Shown one piece after another: positions 55,366-64,000 of a DNA stretch of 64,000 nucleotides. Source of the stretch: Alteromonas sp. a30 (lineage in GTDB: Bacteria > Pseudomonadota > Gammaproteobacteria > Enterobacterales > Alteromonadaceae). The stretch is from assembly GCF_026788005.1 (NCBI RefSeq), contig NZ_JABEPE010000012.1, forward strand, positions 1 through 64,000. The letters are read 5' to 3'. Both the position numbers and the translations under genes were made by a program. How positions within the stretch are numbered: the first letter of the stretch is position 1; each line of letters begins with the position of its first letter. The notes under the pieces were generated by a model. It worked only from the letters and a program-made list of their open reading frames with translations. It ran no database searches and had not been told where the DNA came from.

Positions 55366-58218
55366 ATGACAACAGCAAAATTGCCCCTCCCAAAATTTGA
55401 ATTGCCCGACGATAAAACCTTCATTGATTTATTCGATAGCGACCTGTTTTACTATTTAAACTCGTTGCAAACGGACAATCGCTACCTTGACAACCAAGGG
55501 TTGGCAATGGACGACCAAGAATATACAGGTTCGTCGAATAAAGTATCGCTAGATTCCTTGTATATTTTCCCGGCGGCTTCCAAAGAGCGCATTGATCCAG
55601 ACGACATGGTCAAACAGAACAAAAAACAAGAATTAGACTTTTTATTACGTTTGCCAACGGTCATTGCCGACAACCCGCGTGTAACCCTGTTGGGCGACCC
55701 CGGCATTGGTAAATCTACCTTTATACAATGGCTAACTTTGTCTCTTTCTAGCCAAAGCGAGAACGCGGGGAAAAATTGGTTCAATCATTTGCTACCAGTC
55801 GTCATTACCGCTCGTAAACTCCGCAAGCCAACAAACGACACTAGCAGCGAATACTTTCTTAAAATGATATGCAGTAGCATGGGAACCGCTGGCGCGTTAT
55901 TGGAAGAGTCAAGCGACACCTTCCAGCATTGCTTAAGCACCGGACAAGCCATTGTATTGGTTGATGGGGTGGATGAAATTGGTGTAGACACCAGCCGATG
56001 GTTGTCTGCTAGCTTAAAACAGTTTTTCAGCGACTACCCAAAAGTTCGCCTGATTCTAACCGCTCGCGTTGTTGGGTTTGATAGCCAAGAATTTTGGCAT
56101 CCGAAAACCCCAGAAGAACGAGAAAAAGAGCATGAGAAAAAACACGAAAAAGAACTCAAAGAAGCCTTAAAGGCTCTTGAGGACATATCCAGCAAAGTAG
56201 GTTATAGCAAGCTACCTGACGAACCGGTTTACCCGCATTTTTATTTAGCACCTTTTGATACTGAACGACGTGCGCAGTATGTGGATAATTGGACACGGCT
56301 CTATTTACCGAAAAAAACCGAAAGCGAAAGCTTTGCCAACACGCTACGAACAACTTGCCAAGATGCCCACTATTTGGATGCCTTAAGCCGCAACCCCGTT
56401 TTGCTAACCATGATCTGCTTTATTCAGTGGCGTGTGGGGCAACTGCCTAACGGTCGAGCGGAGCTATACCAGCGTATTATTGCTACCTATTTAGTGGCAC
56501 TAGACAGAGCCAGAAAAACCGAAGTAGGATTTACCGCCGACAATATGGAGTATCACTTCGACGATATTAAGCTTTGGTTAGGCAAACTCGCATGGCAAAT
56601 GCAGTGCGCGAATTTATTAAGTTTGAATCTGGAAAATGCCGATGCAGACCCTGTTTACCCGCATGACGAGAATAGCATTGGGTTTATATTTGGTACTAGA
56701 CGAGATACCACCATATATCAAAGCGATTTAACGCGCTTTTTTGCAGTACAGTTGGCCCAAGTGATTTGCAGCGAAGAAGAATTAGATGAAGTTGAATCTA
56801 CAGAAGACCCAGACTCGCTGCCTGCCAGTGCAGTAAAAGAAGCTGAAAAGCTTATTGATTTTTTAAAAAAACGAACCGGTTTTTTAATTCCCAAAGGAAT
56901 CGGCCAAAAAAGTGAAGACGCTCCACCAGAAGACTTCTTCTCTTTTAGTCACTTATCCTTTCAGGAGTATTTTGCAGGTTATTATTTAAGTGAAAACTGG
57001 CCTGAGTGGGCTAAAGAAGATGAAACGATCAAGCTGCTACAAAACAGTATCCTCGATGAAAACTGGATTGAAGTATGGCAATTGGCATTTGAGGAATCGT
57101 CCCGTAAACAGCAATCCGATATGCTTAAGCAGTTATTTGAGCATTCCCGCAAGTTCATTAGCCTCCAAGATGAGCATCTCTTATTACAAGCCAAAGTGGT
57201 CATGAACCCGACCATTAAGCTAAAGCTGAAAGACCGACAAAAACACATCAAAACGCTGTGGGAAAAGGTAGCTGGTAGAGAATTAAATTTCGTGTTCCTT
57301 ACCTCGTCATCAGATCAAATTATCAATACCTTGTGGAAAACAAGTTTTGGTTCGCTCGATATTCTAATAGCCCAATCACCGAAAGCGTTATCGCTAAGTG
57401 GCATTTTCACCCAAGATAAAGCAGAAGTATTAAATCAATTAACCGCACTAGAAGAATTGGATATTTCCGATAGCCAGATTCACGCACTGCCTCATTTAAG
57501 TCACTTGCAGCAATTACGCCGTTTAAAAGCGAACGATGCAGAACTATTGAACATTAATAACCTGCAAGCCCTGAATCAGCTTGAGATCTTGGATTTAGGT
57601 GGGAATCCGATAGAAAGTTTCTCGCCCCTTGCTTCACTAACTCGGCTTAAAACCCTTTCTATAAATTATATTGATTGGATTGACTGTCGTGATATAGCAG
57701 GTTTGACACAACTGGAAGAGCTAATGTGCGAGCACAACACAATTTTACACTGTGAATACCTTGGCAAGCTAACAAACTTAAAAACGCTAAGTTTAGAGGG
57801 TGCAACATTAACCAGCACAGAGGTGCTAACCCAGTTAATAAACTTAGAACGACTAGATTTGAGCTTTTGCAGTATCGCTGAACTGCCATCTTTATCCAAC
57901 TTACTTTCACTTAAACGATTCAATATACATTCCAATGACCTTACAGATCTATCTGCATTAGCCAGCTCAACCTCACTTGAATATCTTGATCTTGAAGACA
58001 ACGAGATTTCCGACCTACGCCCTCTAACCGGACTAAAAAATCTGACATGGCTTTATCTCAGAAGTAATCCAATAACGGATCTTTCCCCATTGGTGCATTG
58101 CCAAAACCTAAAACGATTGTTTTTGGATGAAGAACAACTTGAGAGACTAGACACCTCCGTACTCACCCAACATTTAACAGAGTTAGAAATTGTAGATAGA
58201 GATGAAATACCGTTTTAG
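55366..58218 (+). CDS. NACHT NTPase with C-terminal leucine-rich repeats (bacterial NLR-like)
   Basis: This 950-residue protein has a short N-terminal region (about residues 1-100, with no effector domain I recognise). A NACHT domain follows, with Walker A LLGDPGIGKSTFIQW at about 108-122, Walker B AIVLVDGVDEIG at about 205-216, sensor-like LILTARVVG, and the HLSFQEYFAGYYL motif near 530-545. After a helical region, about eleven leucine-rich repeats of 20-23 residues run from about 690 to 945 (LEYLDLEDNEISDLRPLTGL). NACHT-LRR is the layout of animal NLR immune receptors. Bacterial NACHT proteins protect against phages. It lies 22 bases after the KAP NTPase, suggesting a joint system. No nuclease, TIR or protease domain is apparent. 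Confidence 0.9.
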   Translation: MTTAKLPLPKFELPDDKTFIDLFDSDLFYYLNSLQTDNRYLDNQGLAMDDQEYTGSSNKVSLDSLYIFPAASKERIDPDDMVKQNKKQELDFLLRLPTVIADNPRVTLLGDPGIGKSTFIQWLTLSLSSQSENAGKNWFNHLLPVVITARKLRKPTNDTSSEYFLKMICSSMGTAGALLEESSDTFQHCLSTGQAIVLVDGVDEIGVDTSRWLSASLKQFFSDYPKVRLILTARVVGFDSQEFWHPKTPEEREKEHEKKHEKELKEALKALEDISSKVGYSKLPDEPVYPHFYLAPFDTERRAQYVDNWTRLYLPKKTESESFANTLRTTCQDAHYLDALSRNPVLLTMICFIQWRVGQLPNGRAELYQRIIATYLVALDRARKTEVGFTADNMEYHFDDIKLWLGKLAWQMQCANLLSLNLENADADPVYPHDENSIGFIFGTRRDTTIYQSDLTRFFAVQLAQVICSEEELDEVESTEDPDSLPASAVKEAEKLIDFLKKRTGFLIPKGIGQKSEDAPPEDFFSFSHLSFQEYFAGYYLSENWPEWAKEDETIKLLQNSILDENWIEVWQLAFEESSRKQQSDMLKQLFEHSRKFISLQDEHLLLQAKVVMNPTIKLKLKDRQKHIKTLWEKVAGRELNFVFLTSSSDQIINTLWKTSFGSLDILIAQSPKALSLSGIFTQDKAEVLNQLTALEELDISDSQIHALPHLSHLQQLRRLKANDAELLNINNLQALNQLEILDLGGNPIESFSPLASLTRLKTLSINYIDWIDCRDIAGLTQLEELMCEHNTILHCEYLGKLTNLKTLSLEGATLTSTEVLTQLINLERLDLSFCSIAELPSLSNLLSLKRFNIHSNDLTDLSALASSTSLEYLDLEDNEISDLRPLTGLKNLTWLYLRSNPITDLSPLVHCQNLKRLFLDEEQLERLDTSVLTQHLTELEIVDRDEIPF

Positions 58219-58272
58219 GAAAAGTAGATTGCTGAGGAGAGCTGAATTTCATAACACCAAACCCACAAAAAA

Positions 58273-58297
58273 CGCCTCTTATAAAACACAAGAGGCG
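58273..58297 (-). terminator. Intrinsic terminator between convergent genes
   Basis: CGCCTCTT (58273-58280) and AAGAGGCG (58290-58297) form a perfect eight-pair stem. On the minus strand TTTTTTG follows, so it terminates the small gene at 58378-58743. On the plus strand, after the NACHT gene, no T-run follows. Confidence 0.8.
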
Positions 58298-58377
58298 ATG
58301 AGTTTAGCAGTAGGTTTTGAAATAGCAGTTAGTAACCGCTTTAATGGCAGATTGAATGGCAAATGCAGTAAAACCGC

Positions 58378-58743
58378 CTACCTACGGTGCTTATAAAACC
58401 CCGAATTTGGCACGGGAGGCAAAGCACAAGCGATGCCTAGTAAGCTTCGAATTGCTTGATTATGATCCGCTTTGGTTTCGTCTTGGCGCAACTGTAATTC
58501 TTCTGCCGAACTCATTAATGCGCACTTTGCACTATGATTGGTGATAACCAACTGCCCTTCGCAAATCATCATCGACACTGGCATCAATGATGTAAAGCCA
58601 AAGGTATTTAATAAGGCGGCATCAATTTGAAGACCATTTTCGCCAATTTCAAAATGCTCAATGTGAAACACATCAGCGTCCGCATTTAATAAATTAACAC
58701 TACCCTCATTCGCGGGGTTTTGTGTACCATCACTCATAGTCAA
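58378..58743 (-). CDS. Small conserved hypothetical protein next to the KAP-NACHT operon
   Basis: This 121-residue soluble protein contains segments such as FHIEHFEIGENGLQID, FTSLMPVSMMICEGQLVI and AIRSLLGIACALPPV. I do not recognise the family. It is encoded convergently to the NACHT-LRR gene and has its own terminator. Whether it belongs to the KAP-NACHT system or merely neighbours it cannot be told from the sequence. Confidence 0.55.
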   Translation of the reverse strand: MTMSDGTQNPANEGSVNLLNADADVFHIEHFEIGENGLQIDAALLNTFGFTSLMPVSMMICEGQLVITNHSAKCALMSSAEELQLRQDETKADHNQAIRSLLGIACALPPVPNSGFYKHRR

Positions 58744-59719
58744 AGAGCCTCTGTTCTAGGTTGTTTGATTAGCTGAGTTTTAGGGTTGCGCCCCTTTAAC
58801 TCAGCGATTAGACATTTAAATAGCTCGCTTCTTTCCATCACCTGACTATCTTTTTAGCTTTACTCAGAACCAAGCCTATTTACACAAGCTTTATGTGTAC
58901 TGCTTTAGCCAAAATGAGTTGAATTCATCCAAACAAGTTATGCTCACCAGAACAAACCAGCGCTTTGAATTCAAAAACAAGAAAGACAATTAAATATCTC
59001 AATTGAAACTTATCATAGTTCTTTGAGAAACAGCATGCAGGAAATGCAATAAACCCAGACAAAATTAGAATAAAAAGGCCATAAATATGTACTAGCGTTA
59101 TAACTGCTCAGCTTGGTATGCAATCTGAGAAAGAAAGGGTTCAGGGGCAGGCAAAAGATAAATTTAACGTTTGAAACTTCTCTTTTTAACAGGCGTAATT
59201 TGATTAATATGGAAAAGCACGCCATTGTTTCTGCAATCTGTAAGTAACCCGTCTTTATTAAACCTCGCGGCCCACTTACGTGGTTGCTTTTTTCTTCAGT
59301 AGCGCAAAAATCTACTGGCTATCCAACAACTCCGCTCATCATTAATCTTCGCGCCTGATTCAATACCAATGAGGCAAAAACAAACGGGAATAAGGTACAT
59401 GGCATTACCACCTGAAATATTATTTTAAATTAAATAGGCTAATTTTTTGTGAATTAGTTAACTTTTTTAACGGAACCATTGACCCCAAAAATCACACAAA
59501 TGTGAAAATCAAAATCATTGCTGATTAATATTTCTCATATTAGAAAATTTTTTAGTGTTTACGGTAAATCATCTACACACAACATACAAAATTAGCGCAA
59601 TATAGACACATCGAATCCCATCATTTTTACTATTGTGAAATTACCTTTTTGAGAATATATTTACCTGCGCTTGATACTATTAATCGAGTTTGTGATAAAT
59701 AAAAAAAAGGAAAAAGAGA
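58744..59719. other. Intergenic region, about 0.98 kb
   Basis: This is AT-rich and non-coding as far as I can see; a 70-codon frame at 59013-59225 lacks protein-like features. A bulged hairpin GCGGCCCAC (59267-59275) with GTGGTTGC (59280-59287), followed by TTTTTTC, looks like a plus-strand intrinsic terminator without an upstream gene. The last 100 bases should hold the promoter of the secreted protein at 59720. Confidence 0.45.
59267..59293 (+). terminator. Orphan terminator-like hairpin
   Basis: An eight-pair stem with one bulge and two G-T pairs and a four-base loop is directly followed by six Ts. No plus-strand gene precedes it within 1 kb, so it could end a small RNA or be a remnant. 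Confidence 0.45.
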
Positions 59720-60355
59720 ATGAAATTTAAAACTTTAGCAAAAGTCTTATTACCTCTTGCGGCTTTATTCGGTTCGACAACATCGTTTGCTGGTGATGAA
59801 CAAGTAAACTGCCGTAGTGAAACATCAACTCAAGCAATTTATGAAGGAACAGCCTTTTGTACTGCGTACTACGTCGAAAACAATGGGTCTTTCAGAACGC
59901 AGCTTTTAGGCGGTCACTTTAATGCCGCTCCAGTACAATATCGCACCGTTTACTCGAACTTCTACGGTTATGATGGCAACCTTTACTTTGCTCAATGTCA
60001 AGCAACCGTACCTTTCTCACATAACGAGCAGATTAGTACAACCGTTTGTGACTACACGCCTAAGTCTAGCTTCACACCGCATGCCAACGGCTTTAACGGC
60101 ATTGGCCGTGTAAACATTGTCGACAATGCTTCTGACCGTGATGGCAGCATTGTAAAAACAGAATGGTGGGTTGATGGCACATATAAAGGCACAACCAAAC
60201 CTTCGTTAGCCACTTATGTAACTAGAACCTACAGCATTCGCCAAAGAGTGACTGACAACGACGGTTACACCGATGAATCAACACGCTCAATTAGAGTCGT
60301 TCCAGGCGACTTTGATGACTGTGGCCGTCGTGGTAGAGACGAGTTATGCCCATAA
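59720..60355 (+). CDS. Secreted protein with a C-terminal PKD-like domain
   Basis: This 211-residue protein has a signal peptide (residues 1-24, VLLPLAALFGSTTSFA). An N-terminal Cys-containing domain (VNCRSETST, TAFCTAYYV, FAQCQATV, TTVCDYTP) is followed by a PKD/Ig-like domain (VDNASDRDGSIVKTEWWVDG, YSIRQRVTDNDGYTDE). A C-terminal GDFDDCGRRGRDELCP adds two more Cys. Such proteins are exported and bind surfaces or partners; the function here is unknown. AGGAAA precedes the ATG. A hairpin and a decayed reading frame lie downstream. Confidence 0.7.
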   Translation: MKFKTLAKVLLPLAALFGSTTSFAGDEQVNCRSETSTQAIYEGTAFCTAYYVENNGSFRTQLLGGHFNAAPVQYRTVYSNFYGYDGNLYFAQCQATVPFSHNEQISTTVCDYTPKSSFTPHANGFNGIGRVNIVDNASDRDGSIVKTEWWVDGTYKGTTKPSLATYVTRTYSIRQRVTDNDGYTDESTRSIRVVPGDFDDCGRRGRDELCP

Positions 60356-60420
60356 CACTTAGTGTAAATGTAGAGTAAGTTCACACGGTTTATTGACGTA
60401 CTTACTCCAAACTTATACTT

Positions 60421-60460
60421 CAGGCATATCGGTGAAATCCGGTATGCCTGACTCCGACTT
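60421..60460 (+). terminator. Terminator-like hairpin after the PKD-domain protein
   Basis: CAGGCATATCGG (60421-60432) and CCGGTATGCCTG (60439-60450) pair over 12 positions with a single T-G wobble around a six-base loop. A short pyrimidine-rich stretch with TTTT follows at 60459-60462. It lies 66 bases after the stop. Confidence 0.6.
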
Positions 60461-60471
60461 TTCTATCCTGA

Positions 60472-60790
60472 AAAGTCTACCTTTCACACAGCGATACGGT
60501 TTCTTGTACTACTAGGAGTTATGGTAGCACCAGCTCCGATTCAACTACGTCAAGCCGTTATGTTTTCGATAGCATCATTAGTCGTGAATTTATAACCGGT
60601 GCGGTTTGGGGCAGTGACAACCGTTTACACGGTGTTTCTGGCTGGACAAATATTCCTTACTCTTAGGCTCAAGTCGCCACTTAAGTTTGTGACGAGACGC
60701 AATTCAAACTTTGCGTTGTCTTCTTCAACAGGCACGTCAGGTACGCACAAGTTATTATCTCTAACAAAGCCCTATAACGTTATCCTACAA
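60472..60790 (+). pseudogene. Decayed secreted-protein gene fragment
   Basis: A 64-codon frame, open from 60472 to a TAG at 60664-60666, has no start but a very protein-like translation, including SRYVFDSIISREFITGAVWG, SDNRLHGVSGWTNIPYS and a Cys. After the stop the same frame reads AQVAT, stop, VCDETQF. This loosely echoes FAQCQA...TTVCDYTP of the intact gene upstream. It is best explained as the broken remains of a related exported-protein gene between that gene and parE. Confidence 0.4.
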
Positions 60791-60797
60791 TTTGCGT

Positions 60798-62708
<1,911 letters not shown>

Positions 62709-62834
62709 TTATGTGTGTGATACAAACTTCGGCGCACAGCGCGCACCTCTCAGATAGTAGCAATTCGAGGAATTTTCAGCAATGCTCGGCGCATTTCTGA
62801 GTGGCATTACCCACACTCGCCCAGCATTTTAAAC

Positions 62835-63410
62835 TTAATCGAAAAGGAACGAGACAATATTAGGAAGATGATTCTCATAACCTTGAAAACTATGGTCCCC
62901 ACCAGCTTCCACCGTTAGCTTGCTGTGCTTGTATTTTTCTACGGCTTCACGATAATCCAAGGTTTCATCGCCTTCTTGCAAAAACACCCAAAAGTTTTCA
63001 GGTTGTTTCATGTCGCTAACCAGTAAGTTTTCAAGTTCCGACATATGCGTATCAACAAGTGTAAAAGGTTCATTTGTGTACGGATGGATATGCTCACCCA
63101 AAAAGTTTTTAAGCAAAATATGTGGCGTGACCGCAGGGTTGATGAGCGCCGCTTTTCCGGGAAACAATTGCATTAGATGTGTTGACATGAAGCCGCCCAT
63201 TGAACTGCCGATATAGCCGATTTGGGCATCTTTAAATGGTTCAATTAATGTCGTTAAATGCGTAATCGCTTCGCTAGGATAATACGGTATTTGCGGAGAA
63301 ATGATGCTGATGTCGGGATGATGCTGCGCCATATAATTAAGCGTTGCCTGACACTTCACCGACTGCGGTGAACTTAAAAAACCATGTAAATAAACCAGAA
63401 CTTTTTTCAA
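62835..63410 (-). CDS. yqiA: YqiA-family esterase (alpha/beta hydrolase)
   Basis: This protein of about 192 residues has an N-terminus VLVYLHGFLSSPQS, the nucleophile elbow YIGSSMGGFMS, an Asp in FLQEGDETLDY and a His in EAGGDHSFQGYE, matching YqiA esterases. A longer frame reaches 63443. However, a TTG at 63410, two bases after the cpdA stop and seven bases after AGAGG, gives the usual N-terminus. It is in the parE-yqiA-cpdA operon order known in Enterobacteriaceae. The natural substrate is unknown. Confidence 0.9.
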   Translation of the reverse strand: MKKVLVYLHGFLSSPQSVKCQATLNYMAQHHPDISIISPQIPYYPSEAITHLTTLIEPFKDAQIGYIGSSMGGFMSTHLMQLFPGKAALINPAVTPHILLKNFLGEHIHPYTNEPFTLVDTHMSELENLLVSDMKQPENFWVFLQEGDETLDYREAVEKYKHSKLTVEAGGDHSFQGYENHLPNIVSFLFD

Positions 63411-63412
63411 CG

Positions 63413-64000
63413 TTATGCCTCTGTTTGCAAGTCGACAGACCACTCTATACGGTTAATCCACGTTAACCATTCACCATTATTACCAAGCTCAATCATCCGA
63501 TAACCCGGCGCGACATCGGACACACCAAACTGCTCTGTTTGCGCCCACTGCCAGCATGTTGAAGGGCAAGCGTAATATTCTTGAGCATTAAAGGTACGGT
63601 TAACCGCGTGATGCACATGTCCATACAATACTCGCACTGGCTTTGGCATAAAATGCATGAGTTGAAGAAATTCATCACGGTTGACCCAATCATGCTTGTC
63701 CATCCAATGAATGCAATCCAGTGGATGATGGTGTACAGCTACAATTTGATGTTTTTCAGACGCTTGGGATATATCTTGCTCCAACTCGTCGAGCCGTGAC
63801 TTTTCAACCAAGCCTTTTGTACCTTCATGGTGACTGTTTAGATAATGAAAACGCCATTGACCTACATCTTCAAAACCATTGACCCGGCAAATCTTATCGT
63901 TGAACTGCCTCATCATTAGGTTAGGATCATCATGATTACCGGGGATCATTCTGGTATTTGCTAACCATCCTCGGCTATCTAACGCGTTATACAAATGTTG
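63413..64000 (-). CDS. cpdA: 3',5'-cyclic AMP phosphodiesterase CpdA, 5' part outside the window
   Basis: This is the C-terminal part of about 195 residues of a calcineurin-like metallophosphoesterase. Visible metal-ligand motifs are MIPGNHDD, the His cluster in IVAVHHHPLD, and VLYGHVHHAVN. The frame is open to base 64000, so the gene continues beyond the window. CpdA lowers cAMP by hydrolysing it to AMP. The stop is two bases before the yqiA start, and the gene order supports the assignment. Confidence 0.9.
   Translation of the reverse strand, partial: QHLYNALDSRGWLANTRMIPGNHDDPNLMMRQFNDKICRVNGFEDVGQWRFHYLNSHHEGTKGLVEKSRLDELEQDISQASEKHQIVAVHHHPLDCIHWMDKHDWVNRDEFLQLMHFMPKPVRVLYGHVHHAVNRTFNAQEYYACPSTCWQWAQTEQFGVSDVAPGYRMIELGNNGEWLTWINRIEWSVDLQTEA

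Noticed and set aside
59013-59225. A 70-codon minus-strand frame rich in Leu, Phe and Cys
   Set aside because: It looks like translated AT-rich intergenic DNA with no start signal.

Overview
The window looks like chromosomal DNA of a marine gammaproteobacterium of the Alteromonadales/Alteromonadaceae type. This is inferred from the gmk-rpoZ-spoT-ridA-trmH-recG block, the hemCDXY operon, the parE-yqiA-cpdA order, proteins of the DUF3718 and DUF2914 kind, and a moderate to low GC content. No rRNA, tRNA or CRISPR array was found.

Bases 1 to about 18581 are the right-hand part of a Tn7-like transposon whose left end lies before the window. It carries a complete Wadjet anti-plasmid operon (jetABCD, 1579-8397) behind a divergent WYL repressor and a palindromic operator. 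An uncharacterised pair follows: a nucleoid-associated-protein-like gene overlapping a membrane-protein gene (8714-11228). The transposition module is on the minus strand: tnsA, tnsB, tnsC, tnsD and a second tniQ. Three TnsB-type repeats sit at 18496-18572. The element ends exactly at the 3' end of a yhiN-type flavoprotein gene, and its terminal bases appear to supply the last codon and stop of that gene.

Bases 18576 to 46385 are mostly housekeeping. On the minus strand are yhiN, rsmJ, recG, a peroxiredoxin-like gene, trmH, ridA, spoT, rpoZ and gmk. On the plus strand are a carboxylesterase, a DUF2914 protein, hemC, hemD, hemX and hemY. Next come a membrane hybrid histidine kinase with receiver and AraC output, a convergent beta-propeller diguanylate cyclase, a secreted S8 protease with seven DGNLWR repeats, and ilvIH.

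Bases 46386 to 60797 are accessory. The most unusual structure is at 49062-51722. A tyrosine recombinase gene ends inside a 22-bp sequence that is repeated exactly, in inverted orientation, 1.66 kb away. The two copies bracket two convergent membrane-protein genes, and each gene takes its ribosome binding site and start codon from its own copy. Inversion would swap which gene is cotranscribed with the recombinase, so this reads as a gene-swapping phase-variation locus. Further on, a KAP NTPase and a NACHT-LRR NTPase form a two-gene operon (53796-58218), a candidate NLR-like defence system. Small secreted proteins and a decayed gene fill the rest.

Bases 60798 to 64000 return to the conserved core: parE, yqiA and a cpdA gene cut by the window edge.
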